This document shows, in pieces, positions 23,633 to 33,272 of a stretch of 64,000 nt of DNA. A program made the translations under genes and the position numbers. The notes under the pieces were generated by a model. It was not told the DNA's origin. It searched no databases and was given only the letters and a program-made list of their open reading frames with translations. Location: assembly GCF_001540865.1 (NCBI RefSeq), contig NC_033628.1, forward strand, positions 2,455,449 to 2,519,448, in the 5' to 3' direction. How positions within the stretch are numbered: position 1 is the first letter of the stretch; every line of letters begins with the position of its first letter. This DNA comes from Ananas comosus. Its lineage: Eukaryota > Streptophyta > Magnoliopsida > Poales > Bromeliaceae.

Positions 23633-24169
23633 ACCATAAATTTAGAACAAAAGAAGCATCAATACCTCCAAAACCACAAGCTTTTCTCCCTCCCTACCCT
23701 ACAAGCACAAAAAGAAATATGACATAAATGCTAATCGGGTTTCTTTAAAATCCGAGAGAAACATTACGATTTTAACTAAATCTAACCTGGAAATAGCTGC
23801 CCCACTCCTTATTCAAGTAGTGCCGATCCTTAAAGAACTGCCCAAATTAAGTAATTACAAAATCAAAGCTTGTTCCAATCACCAAATTAAACCAAAAATA
23901 TAACAAAATAAAGAAGTACCCGATCCTGGTGGCGCCTATAGAACACATCCCAGTACCTCTTCGCATCCCTCTCGTACTTCTCTGTTTAAGAAGAGGCGAG
24001 TAATACGAGAGATCGTAACATAGGGTTTAACAAAAGAGGGGAAATTTGTGGGGGTTTTTAGGGTTAGGGGGGACCGAGTACCTCTCCAAAAGGCGGTGAC
24101 GAGCCTCGCAGAGGAGGAGGTGGGGGAGGGGTATATCTGAATCGTCTTCTTCGCCTCGTGCTCCGCCAT
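17401..24169 (-). CDS. Fused two-domain methyltransferase: METTL2/6/8 (TRM140)-like plus METTL21-like
   Basis: Twelve minus-strand exons: 24169-24082, 23981-23920, 23837-23787, 23698-23666, 21356-21252, 20549-20442, 20305-20234, 20150-20100, 19599-19537, 19444-19320, 18668-18473, 18111-17401. The product is 554 aa and in frame throughout. The N-terminal half has [33 protein letters not shown], the SAM motif LEVGCGAGN (residues 77-85), [37 protein letters not shown] and a C-terminal VENR--LVMNRRWIQAV. This is the METTL2/6/8 group, whose members make 3-methylcytidine in tRNA anticodon loops. The C-terminal half (from about residue 319) is a second Rossmann methyltransferase of the METTL21/Methyltransf_16 type, with [22 protein letters not shown] (372-382) and GTDVTYN. 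An acidic linker joins the halves. The same two-domain architecture is known in plants (Arabidopsis At2g26200-like). The fourth intron is 2.3 kb and transposon-filled. Confidence 0.9.
19922..20000. repeat. Minisatellite of about 29 bp, nearly 3 copies
   Basis: TGAAGTGATACATGATTTC followed by AGGACATTAY repeats almost exactly two and two-thirds times. It lies in the intron between the eighth and ninth methyltransferase exons. Confidence 0.8.
22139..22670. mobile_element. Family A foldback MITE, copy A2
   Basis: It lies in methyltransferase intron 4, between a (TA)n-(GA)n tract at the left and a (TA)n/(TATG)n tract at the right. The left end CTATACTATCGATAGTACTGG mirrors the right end CGGTACTATCGATAGTATAG. 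The arms contain the family core (GATCCACACCGTTAAAAC / TTTAACGGTGTGGATC). Confidence 0.85.
22671..22806. repeat. (TA)n / (TATG)n / (GTAT)n compound microsatellite
   Basis: About 135 bp of mixed TA, TATG and TATATG units fill the gap between MITE copies A2 and B1. Confidence 0.9.
22807..23040. mobile_element. Family B short MITE, copy B1
   Basis: The left end GGCTGGAATACTATCAATAG and right end GGTGCTATCGATAGCATAG are inverted. The core has TGTGCGGTTAGGATAATG and CAGGGTTGAGTGGGTAGTTG, shared with other family B copies. It is flanked by TA/TATG microsatellites. Confidence 0.8.
23084..23298. mobile_element. Family B short MITE, copy B2
   Basis: The ends GAATACTATTGTCCTTTTTG and AAGAGCCTTTTGCTATCAAT plus AGTATTCTAGCC are inverted. 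The core (GGACCACTCAACCCTAAGGG) is the reverse orientation of the B1 core. Confidence 0.75.
23362..23574. mobile_element. Family B short MITE, copy B3
   Basis: The left end CCTTAGAATATTCTCAAAAG with CACCATGAGGTGGTGC mirrors the right-end GGTTGGTGCTTCTAAAAGTA and TTCTAGCTCAA. It is flanked by a GA run (23340-23357) and (TA)n (23585-23624). This is a more diverged core. Confidence 0.65.
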
Positions 24170-24200
24170 GATCGAGCTCCCGAGCACAAGCAGAGAGTAC

Positions 24201-24238
<38 letters not shown>

Positions 24239-24280
24239 AGGAGTCGAGCGCGGAGTAAGGGTTTGGTCTTGCGATCTCAA
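24170..24280 (-). promoter_or_regulatory. 5' leader of the methyltransferase gene with (CT)n run
   Basis: Immediately upstream of the ATG on the minus strand is a (CT)n run (GA on the plus strand, 24203-24236). It resembles the leaders of the other genes in the window. A fragment of the hAT-like repeat begins only about 110 bp from the start codon. Confidence 0.5.
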
Positions 24281-24530
24281 TGGGTACGGATATTCGAAAA
24301 TTTATCCAAACCGAACCCGAATAGAGACGGTTTTTTATCTACATATTGGATCCAAATCCAAAGCCAAAATCAATCCGAATCTGCATTAATTTTATTTTAT
24401 AGATATATAAATTATATTTGAACTTGTATTTTAAAATTGTATATAATAATATAATATATTTTGAAATATGGTAAATAAAAATAATTGCTTCAAGTTCAGA
24501 TTCGTAGTCGGATAAAATTTTAGATATATG
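24281..24530. repeat. hAT-like repeat, left-half fragment
   Basis: GGGTACGGATATTCGAAAAT, CCAAACCGAACCCGAATAG, a TA-rich middle and ATATATTTTGAAATATGG resemble the element at 28605-29154. It lacks a recognisable right end. Confidence 0.55.
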
Positions 24531-24579
24531 AAGAGTGGTTGTTAATGTATCATTAATTTCTTAAATTTAGATATTTATA

Positions 24580-24860
24580 CAAAGTCGTACCAAATTTATC
24601 TAAACTATAGGCAAAATCATATTTTGACTTTAAAATTTAAACTAATTACTTAAATGAATTTATAGTAACAAGAATTGTACGATGTATACTAATTAAATCT
24701 ATAATAATAAATGATGCCTTTAAATTTTAAAATTAAAGCATCGTTGACTTACCCAAATTAAATAAATTGAAATGTTAGACAATAAAATCAAATTTTTAAA
24801 ATGTTAGGTAGCTAAACCAAAATTGTCAATAGTTCAGATAAGTTCTGTATATTTGTCCTT
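24580..24860. repeat. Interspersed repeat, copy 1 of 2 (second at 48.47 kb)
   Basis: Shared stretches with 48468-48715 include GAATTTATAGT, AAATAAATTGAAATGTT(A/C)GA, and the ending CAAAAT, GT(C)TAAAGTTCAG(A/G)TAAGTTC. The two copies are roughly 75-80% alike by eye. The class is unknown. Confidence 0.55.
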
Positions 24861-25277
24861 AGCAGCATTAATGGCTGTGCTACCAATGGTTTTGCTCTTT
24901 GTGAATGCATGGTAACCTTTTTTTTTCAAAAAAAAATTTCTCTCTTTTTTTAAAATTATTAAATTAGACATTTGTAGAATTTTTTTTATAGAATACCATA
25001 TAAAAAACTAGTATTTGACTAAATAACTCCTTCAAAAATTCATTTAGCCAATTGTCTAACTCAGAATCAACGTAGAATAAAAACTAAAAAATAGCAAACG
25101 ATTCACCATATTTAATAAAATATAAAAAGCAGAAAATTATTTATAATTTTTTTTCTTTAAATAAAAAACGATGAATCATTCACCGTTTCTTTCTTGTATT
25201 CTTCTCTTACAATTTAATAACCCCACAAAAATTTCAACAATCAACATATAATTCTAACAACCCACAATACAATCATA
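24861..25277. other. AT-rich intergenic DNA
   Basis: I see no coding signal or bounded repeat before the solo LTR. Confidence 0.5.
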
Positions 25278-25282
25278 ACAAC

Positions 25283-26140
25283 TGTTGCGAGCCGATTTCC
25301 CTGGTTCTTGACCTAGTTAAAGATCCTCCTCGGGGAGCGTGTCGGGATACGGAACGACTGCGAATAGTGATTATCGAAGTTTGCGTCCTTCGACTGGATC
25401 AAACGATTCGGCTGACGAGGGATTAGATCAGCTGAGCTCGAAAACTCTATCAAGGATTTGGTTCGGCTGGAATGAGCCGAATGTACGGACCAGCCACAGA
25501 TTTGACTCGGTAGGTGAGCCGAATAGAAGAAATACACACCAGTTGTTCGGCTTAAAGAGCCGAATGCCTTTTCTTATATTGAATATAACTTAGGAGAACA
25601 GTACAGAGGTCGAGTGTGCCCGAAGGGCATACAGACTCTGAAAATCTAGATTACAACAGAGTGTACCCGTGGGGTATACAGACTCCAGAGATCTAACTTA
25701 AAAACTACTCCTAGGAAAGTAATAAATGCGGGTAAAAAAGATTATATGTAGACTACTTCTAGAAAACGATAAATGCAGGAAAGAAAAATATTAAAAATAC
25801 GGTGGTCTTCTCGTTCAGGGGAGAGAAAGACTCTTATTATAGGCTTCAAAGTTACTATTTATAATATCTTATCAACCCACATTATTGGTTGGTTATAATA
25901 GTGGGGGAAGTGGTGTAGCCATGATCATGGAAGTTACGCCCCACTTCTCATGGAAGTTACGCCCCACTTCTCATGGAAGTTACGCCCCACTTCATATGGA
26001 AGTTACACCCTACTTCTCAATCGTTCCCGCCTAAACGCTCTTGATCTTCAGGCGCCCTATTGTCGACTCTTGATGTACCACGTGTCTTTAGCTCATATGT
26101 GAGTTAGGCCGGCATGTTAATTTTAATTTTGGCATCAACA
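25283..26140. mobile_element. Solo LTR, 858 bp, with perfect 5-bp target duplication
   Basis: It begins TGTTGCGAGCCG and ends GGCATCAACA, so the ends are TGTTG/CAACA. It is flanked by ACAAC on both sides (25278-25282 and 26141-26145). There is no second LTR or internal region nearby, so this looks like recombination between the two LTRs of an inserted element. Inside are two diverged copies of a unit carrying GTGTGCCCGAAGGGCATACAG / GTGTACCCGTGGGGTATACA (about 25612-25685) and a 23-bp tandem repeat (25926-26016). Confidence 0.88.
25926..26016. repeat. 23-bp tandem repeat, 4 copies, inside the solo LTR
   Basis: The unit CATGGAAGTTACGCCCCACT plus TCT repeats three times almost perfectly and once with a few changes (ATATGGAAGTTACACCCTAC). 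Confidence 0.9.
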
Positions 26141-26145
26141 ACAAC

Positions 26146-26838
26146 AAAATAAAAATTCCAACTCGCATACAATCCTAATAATCAATATAAAAATTTCACA
26201 AATGACAGTAATAATTTAAAATTTTCTAAAGAAGGTGAATGGTTATCACTTCTAAAGTTTTATTGAACACGGTAAATAATTCACCTTCTTTCAGATAAAA
26301 TAAGATTAGTTTGTCAATTAAAATTTTCACGAGATTATTTAGCAAATTATAAATATTTTAAGAGTTAATTAAAAAAAAAAGTCTAACATTGTACTTCACT
26401 CATTCATCACCACTAGTGAAGGGTCCCGCGCGATGCGACGGCGCGATGCGGCGGGAAGACAATATAATAGTAAATTATTATAACTATTAACATCACTTTT
26501 TTTTCTATTATGCATTAATACTTTTCAATATTATTTGTCTCGGTATTGAATAATTAAAAATTGAAGAATAAAATTAAAGTATATTTCTTTCTAAAAATAT
26601 TTAAACCACAAAAAAAATATTGAGAGAAAAAAATAAAAAAGAAAAGATGTAGGGGTATGTAAGAGAGAGTCAGGAATCGAGGGTAAAAAAAAAAAAAAAA
26701 GACCTACCAAAGCCCCCGCCAAACGCGGGAGCTTCTGTGGGGTTTATATAAATATATTATATATAATAAGTATATACATATAAGAGAGAGAGAGAGAGAA
26801 CGAGAGAGAGAGAGAGAGAAGAAAAGAAGAGAGAAGAG
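26146..26838. other. AT-rich repeat debris, possible decayed transposon
   Basis: At 26414-26455 a GC-rich block (GGGTCCCGCGCGATGCGACG, then GCGCGATGCGGCGGG) stands out from the AT-rich flanks. At 26700-26745 CCCGCCAAACGCGGGAGC is a GC-rich inverted motif with a counterpart at 28478-28510 (CCCCACCAAACGCAAGGAGG). A (TA)n-(GA)n tract at 26750-26820 leads into MITE B4. There is no gene. Confidence 0.45.
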
Positions 26839-26839
26839 A

Positions 26840-27066
26840 AGAGAGTCCGGTCTATGGTGCTGTAAAAGCACCAATCACTTGTGCTTAGTCGGTTTTTAAA
26901 CGGACGTTAAGATCAGCACTGTCGGATCATTTAACACCTGTAGATATTTGCACCACACACCTCAACCTAGGGCCCCTCATCCTAACCATATTTTTAATCC
27001 TATCAAGCTTAAAAACTTACAAGCACTAATGTCTTAGTACTTTTAAAAGCATAGGAGCTCAATCTA
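26840..27066. mobile_element. Family B short MITE, copy B4
   Basis: The left end GGTGCTGTAAAAGCACCAATC mirrors the right end, where GCACTAATGTC is followed by TTTTAAAAGCATAGGAGCTC. The core has CACCTCAACCTAGGGCCCCTC in reverse orientation to B1. It lies between (GA)n and (TA)n. Confidence 0.75.
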
Positions 27067-27089
27067 TATATATATATAATATATATAAA

Positions 27090-27342
27090 TATAAGGCTGA
27101 AATACTATTAAGTAAAACGACTCTTTTTCTATCAAGTTTTTTCCAACCTTTGTTGAAAAATTGTAGGGTCAACGGACGATATGTAGTCGTTAGATTAGAT
27201 GGTCCCCCTAGGTTGAGTGGTTTCCCCAACTTGGTTATAGTATTTAATCAATGGTTAAGAAATAATAAAAAGAGTTGATCCAAAAGGCTAAAACATCTGG
27301 TACAAACATAAATTTGCTACTAATAGTAGGCCACGTCCAACT
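27090..27342. mobile_element. Family B short MITE, copy B5
   Basis: The left end GGCTGAAATACTATTAAGT and right end TTGCTACTAATAGTAGGCC are inverted. The core has GGTCCCCCTAGGTTGAGTGG. It is flanked by TA runs on both sides. Confidence 0.7.
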
Positions 27343-27392
27343 AATATATATATATATATATATAATCTGTTATATTAGTATATAATATATAT

Positions 27393-27645
27393 AGAGTAAG
27401 TACTACTATCTACGAAGCATAAAGTAGTCCTGATGGCTCCGATTTTTTAGCCCCCTTAGATCAACGCCCATTGATTATTCTAACTATGTGATTAATTTTT
27501 AACAATAAGGACGCACTACAACTCTAAGGGGGACCACAACCCTAACAAGGGACCGCATCCATCCCAATCGTAAGAATCTTGATCAAAACTTAAAAAATCG
27601 AAACAGCAACTAACTTTAAATAATTCTGATAGCATATAGCTACAC
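27393..27645. mobile_element. Family B short MITE, copy B6
   Basis: The left end has TACTACTATCTACGAAGCAT and the right end CTGATAGCATATAGCTAC. The core has CTCTAAGGGGGACCACAACC. It is flanked by TA runs and is the most diverged copy of this cluster. Confidence 0.6.
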
Positions 27646-28604
27646 TAATATATATATATATATATACTATATAATATAGTATATATATAATATAATATAT
27701 ATATAATATATATCTAATAACATACATAAATTGAAGGATAAGGAATTCTTCACTTGAAATTTTAGATAATTTCAATTTTGTCAAAAAAATTTGTGTATAC
27801 CTAAGTTGTGGGTAACATACTAATAACATATAGCTAAGCTGCGCATGCATTAAGACATACATTTGAAGTTTCAAATTATTTATATCAAAATTGATATGAA
27901 TAATTCTTTAAAAAATTGTATGGGCCCCACAACCCTCCAAAATAAGGAGAGGCTTTCTTTAGGGTTACCAATTTATATATGTTTTGAGGACTAAAGTGAA
28001 AAGCATACAAAATTTAAGAATCAAAATTGGCATGAAAAAAAAGGTTGAATAGGCGATGACATAATAATTTCAATAATTTTAAAATATTTTTTAACTGTTG
28101 TTATTTTTGTCACGATGAAATTAAGAGGTTTGAAAACTTAATTGCAAAAAAAAAAAGAAACCAAAATAAAAAATGGTGGAAAGTTTGGGTAGCACTATAC
28201 AATTAATCCAAAAAAAATCTCCAAAAATTTGTGGGTCTCACAACCCCATAATAAAGAGAGGCTTTTTTTGGGTTCCAAATTGGATAAAATTTTAATTTTG
28301 CTATCTATAGTAAAAATTAAAAAAATTATTTGTTATAGGCAAAAATAAAAAAAATGCTGAGGGAAGAAAAATAAAAAAAGAAAGTAAGAGAGTGAGAGAG
28401 AGAGAGTGAGTGTGTGAGAGCCTGACAGAGAGGCAAAAAAAAAAAAGAAAAAAAAGAGAAGGTGGGACCCATGGAAGCTCCCCACCAAACGCAAGGAGGC
28501 TTCGGTGGATACCCAATTCATTACATAAGAAATTCTTCCCTGTATCCTTTATTTTAGCCTCTCAATAAACAAAAATATTTGGGCTTTAAACTATCATGCA
28601 TGGA
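27646..28604. other. AT-rich repeat debris
   Basis: TA palindromes lie at 27649-27715. Two related blocks, 27917-27972 and 28227-28281 (both with TGTGGG/ATGGGCCCCACAACC and GAGAGGCTTT(C/T)TTT), indicate an internal duplication. A GA-rich run is at 28385-28420. No gene is supported. Confidence 0.45.
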
Positions 28605-28801
28605 TAGGGATGTCAATAGGTATGGATACCAGAAATTTTATCCTAATCCGAACCCGAATGAAACGGCTATATCCGATGCTAAATGGATATGGATTCGGTT
28701 ATGGATATTAAAAATAGAAATCCGACGGATATAGATTCGGATATAGATTTTGACAGTACCCAACTTGAACCCGAACCCGACCCGAACCCGAATTTATTTT
28801 G

Positions 28802-28845
<44 letters not shown>

Positions 28846-29154
28846 ATATTTGAATTTGTATTTTAAAAATTTAAATTTAATATAATATATTTTGAAATAT
28901 TGAAAAAAGAAATAATTGTTTCNAAATTTAAATTTAATATAATATATTTTGAAATATTGAAAAAAGAAATAATTGTTTCGGGTTCAAATTTTCGGGTTCG
29001 GGTTTGGGTTTCGGATTATTGGTCGGGTTCGGGTTTGGATATGGATTTTTAAAATCTGTCGGGTTCGAATTCGAGTTCGGGTCTCGGGTTTGGAGTCAGG
29101 TTCGGGTTCAGATTTTTAAAAATCCGCCCCGAATCTAGCCGGTTGACATCTCTA
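28605..29154. mobile_element. hAT-like non-autonomous element, 550 bp
   Basis: The ends TAGGGATGTCAATAGG and CCGGTTGACATCTCTA are inverted. They are flanked by an 8-bp duplication with one mismatch (TGCATGGA at 28597-28604, TTCATGGA at 29155-29162), the size expected for hAT. The interior is made of CCGAACCCGA / GGGTTCGGGT phrases around a (TA)n core (28809-28841). It contains the N at 28923. Fragments of the same family occur at about 16.3 and 24.3 kb. Confidence 0.8.
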
Positions 29155-29319
29155 TTCATGGAGCAAAGAGCCTATAAAACAACCAAAGGCTTTAGGGTTT
29201 GCTACCCATATATAATTGGAAATTCTGCAGAAATGTAATTTTTTTAAGTAAAGTAGATAGAAAAAGCCCTAGCCTATTTGTAGGCAAAAGTTATGATAGA
29301 AGAGAACACATGCATCTAA

Positions 29320-29472
29320 TAAATAAAGGACTGGGTGGTTGGTACCCGAGATCCCAAGTTCGAATCCTAGTTAAGTCACATTTCCAGCTAAGTTTATTTC
29401 CAAACGAAATAAACGAAGCAGGTAGCGTGCTATCTATCTCTCAAAAAATAAATAAATAAATAAATAAATAAA
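29320..29472 (+). mobile_element. SINE copy with (AAAT)n tail
   Basis: It has GGTACCCGAGATCCCAAGTT, the box B-like AGTTCGAATCC (29357-29367), the shared body CACATTTCCAGCTAAGTTTA, the shared 3' end GGTAGCGTGCTATCTATCTC, then an AAAT-repeat tail. It lacks the internal duplication of the 16.1-kb copy. Confidence 0.75.
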
Positions 29473-32070
29473 GACTACAAGCCAACTCAGTACTCAAAAT
29501 TTACAGAAGTGATTGGTGCAGATGATTATTTAGGTTGCTAATAGCATGATAGAGCTGTAATAGTTGTTTTCTCCAAAGAAAAAAACAAAAGATGTAATAG
29601 TTGTTATCTTAAAACAACAGCAATAAACAATATTGCAATAGCTGTCGAGGCTACTCCTAGGTTATTTTCTATCAGATCGATATATATAATGGATTACAGA
29701 GTACGTATTAGAGCTTTTACTATAACAAACAAACTATAATGAGTTTTTTAGGCTTTGCAAAGAAAAGAAACTCGTACTCAAATATTTTGTGTTTGTAACA
29801 ACCTAGGTTAGTATTTTATACATTGATCTTTAGACTCTTTATTTTTGTATTCTACTCTGTCATGTTACTCATATGTAAAAAGACCCTTAAAAACCAATAC
29901 TAAAAACTTGATGATGAAAAAGTATTGATTAATTAGCTACACTTATCAAAAAGAAATATATTTGTTGTATAAGTTTAATCTAAAAGCATGACAATTAGTA
30001 CTTCGTTTGCACGCGATTAGTTGCAATAATTCTATATATCCTTGATCTCCTTTATTTGCAATATTATATACATGATATAAGTTCATATGTCCATTCACTA
30101 GCCACAAACTTTAGCTTATTTTAGTGCAACTAAACGTAATACCAACGCACCTTGTTACTTAAAGCGCTATTGGAAATAAAAATGTTGAATATAAATATTA
30201 AAAACAATATAATTTTAACATAAAACTATCCTCTTTGATGCCCATAATATAATACTAATTAGTCACCAAGACAGATAAAAAACCATATATGTAACAATAG
30301 ATCCTTGGGACTTCATGTTTGGTCCTATTTATTGTAGCATAGTGTTCGATTAAGTATTAATTATTTAATTTAAACTATTAAACGAAGCATTTAGATAATT
30401 TCTTAATTGGAAATTTCAAATTGGAATTTCTCTTAAAATTTCACTTTAAATTTCATTCCCGAATCTTAAACAAATGCTTTATTACAAGTGATTATAATTT
30501 CAAATACTGAGAGAATTCAGATATATATAAATATTACGAGATAAAGTGAGAGAACATAAGCATTACAGACACTAACACGGGACACCGACTCGGCTGCTTT
30601 CAAAAAATTAGAACATGAACATGATATGGACACCACTAATAAAATATAATATTATAATATGTATTTATTATATATATAATATTAATTTTGCTAAAAATAA
30701 TAGTTCATATGTTTTTAAAAAATTATATATCATATATAATTTATCTATATTGTTCATAAAATACCTGTATACATTTATCAAAAAACTAAAATATTTATTA
30801 TCTAACATTATCTATGCATAAAAATGCAAAATAGAAATATCATGTGTATATTTTTTTAATTAATTGTAGCGATATGAACCAGCATTGAACGCGCCTGCAA
30901 GGCATGTCTATGTAGGCCGGACTCGAGTCCGACGCGGAGACACAAGGTTTATAGAAGTATCTATGATATATACATAGGGGAGAATATAAAGCATAATTAT
31001 ATTATAATCTAAGAGCAACTATTATAAATCAGAATATATTGTACTTTTTAATAAACAATTTGAGGGAGATTAATATAAATGGCTCCAAGATTACTACAAA
31101 TAGATTATCTAAATGCATTCATTTATTTTCAAATATATATGATTTTGTTTTTCTCACAAAAAAAAGGAAAAAAGGGAATATTTAATTCTATATCTTAATA
31201 TATAATGTAATTGATGTTAGATTTTAATTGTAATTCTATGGTCCCAGAGAATCTTCTTATGTTTCTTATCTTTTAGAAAGGGTGCAAAATATAATGCAAC
31301 TTGAGCACAAAATGCACCTCACAACCATACATTAATTTGCCTTCTTTTATTTCTCCTTTTCTACCTTCTCTTTTGTTTGTTGTATTAAAATAATATTTGG
31401 TAGGTTAAACATTAAAAGGTTGATGCAAGTAATTTTAGGTGGCAATTAGTTTGTAATTAGGTGAAAATTTTGGTGTGAATTATGTCTAAGCCTCTGAACT
31501 AAGCAATTGAAAATTTTTTCTTTTAAAAAAAAACTTTTTATACAATGTGCTCTATCATAAATAAAGTTTTAATTTTCTATACTGTGTCAATAATTACTTC
31601 ACAAATTCAGTCTCTTTTCCCTTTAATTACCAAACTTATCAAAATTGGTGAATTATAATTAAACCTTAAGAAATAGAGCATATACATGATCTCTTTATCA
31701 TCCTAGCGGAAAAAAAAAAAGAGAAAAACAAAGCATTCAATTTAAACATCTAAACAACTTAGAAATGAGAAAATAACCATCCTTGAAACTTGTTGATTAA
31801 AACTCTCTCATTACATTTCTTTTTATTTTTTTGCTCAAACTGTAAACACAAAGTATCGAAATCGATTAAAATCACATCTCACTCAATCTCAGATCAACAT
31901 AGTGGTCACTCAAATCACAAGTACTACAAACTTGAAGAGAGTAAAAAAAAAAAAAAAGACAGTACTAATAATACAAATAGTAGGAAAAAAAAAGGAGAAA
32001 TTGATTAAAGGGATATGTAGCCACAAAAGCCAAGCATGAGACTTGCCTATTAACTCCAACAATAGTAATA
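29473..32070. other. Gene-free AT-rich region
   Basis: Roughly 2.6 kb with no convincing exon, RNA gene or bounded transposon. A small higher-GC patch at about 30870-30950 (CGCGCCTGCAAGGCATGTC, GGCCGGACTCGAGTCCGACG) contains the palindrome CGGACTCGAGTCCG and may be repeat debris. Confidence 0.5.
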
Positions 32071-32072
32071 CA

Positions 32073-32204
32073 TTAAGAAATATTGCTGTAGCCTTCTTGT
32101 TTATAGCTGTACCAATAATCCTTCGCTAGACCCCTCCATAAGAAACTCCAATTATCTCTCGTAGAACCACTCTTGCACCAGTTAGAACCAATTTTCGTCG
32201 CCAT
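32073..32204 (-). CDS. Candidate small ORF, 43 aa, unrecognised
   Basis: Starting at an ATGGCG context (32204-32202), the frame gives a 43-residue Trp/Tyr-rich peptide. It begins MATKIGSNWCKSG, has NWSFLWRGLAKDYWYSYKQ in the middle, and stops at TAA 32073-32075. A TATATATA motif lies about 90 bp upstream (32288-32296). The local base composition is richer in GC than the surrounding repeat DNA. I do not recognise the peptide. It could be a chance ORF; the lack of a family match and the short length keep confidence low. Confidence 0.25.
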   Translation of the reverse strand: MATKIGSNWCKSGSTRDNWSFLWRGLAKDYWYSYKQEGYSNIS

Positions 32205-32447
32205 CGATCGATGTCGAACCGGAGGGTTTTACCGTAGAATATTCGGAAGTGCTTGGAAAAAGATGATTTTTGATACTTTATGTTTGATATATATACCAAG
32301 TTTATAGTAGTAGTAGTTGAATATAGGAGGAGAGGATGATGAGGAGAAGGAGCAGGAGAGAGGAGGATGGTTATATATACATCCTCTCCTTTTCAGAAGA
32401 GATATTTTAGAAGAGATGGATATATGTTTATGTATGTTTATATATAT

Positions 32448-32636
32448 AGAAGCATTTATGTTTGTGACTTTTTAGCCATTGGATCGTCTTAAGATCTGCG
32501 CAATATTATTAACGGTGTGTCACGTTAAGTCTTCTTTATTAGTGCTGCACGGATCTTGAGACGATCCTACAACTAAAAATCACAAAGCACCAAATGCTCC
32601 TATGCTTTTAAAAGCACAGAAGCTCAGCACTCTCAA
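32448..32636. mobile_element. Family B-like short MITE, copy B7
   Basis: Left GAAGCATTTATGTTTGTGAC and right CAAATGCTCCTATGCTTTTA plus AAGCACAGAAGC are inverted. Inner arms TTGGATCGTCTTAAGATC and GATCTTGAGACGATCC pair as well. It is flanked by TATATA. Confidence 0.65.
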
Positions 32637-32674
32637 TTTCTCTTTCTATATATATATATATATAGGGAAAGAGA

Positions 32675-33193
32675 GCTAGAATTGTATGCTTTTAGAAGTA
32701 CGATGGTCTTCATGCTATAGTCATTTTCAATACTGAGACTTTTGAATCGATGATCGACTTCATTAAACTTGATCTAAAATATTTGAACTATCTAGAAAAT
32801 AAATTTTACAATTTTTAAGTATTATTTACCTAATGATCAAAATGGCCCAAAATCAACAATTTTAATAATTATAGTGAGCCATTTGCAAGTTTAACTACGG
32901 TATAGAAAATCCAAACCACGTAAAATTTTGATAAAAAATTCTTTACACTATATAAAACCAGATCAATATTTTTTATTTAAAATTTTACTGTCATATCATC
33001 ACTTTTTGTGAGATTTTTATTTTTCAACCGTAGATTTTGATATCGAAAAATCACACAAATTTATTTTTTAGATACTTCCAATATTCTAAATCAAATCTAT
33101 TGGAGCCGATCGTCAATTCAGAAGTCCAAACATCGAAAATAACTTGATAGCACGGATGCCACCATGCTTCTCAAAGCACATATGTCGGACACA

Positions 33194-33195
<2 letters not shown>
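32675..33195. mobile_element. Family A foldback MITE, copy A3
   Basis: The left end GTATGCTTTTAGAAGTACG pairs with the right end CATGCTTCTCAAAGCACATATG. The core has GATCGACTTCATTAAACTTG and AATCTATTGGAGCCGATCG. The right flank is (CT)n then (TA)n (33195-33248). Confidence 0.8.
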
Positions 33196-33242
<47 letters not shown>

Positions 33243-33272
33243 ATATATAAATAAACAAGTAGTCTCTCTCTC

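Noticed and set aside
25926..26016. Possible CRISPR array
   Set aside because: The 23-bp units abut each other with no spacers and lie inside an LTR.
28301..28521. Hydrophobic Phe/Leu/Ser-rich frames that look like signal peptides
   Set aside because: They come from GA-rich and poly-A tracts read in reverse; there is no homology or gene context.
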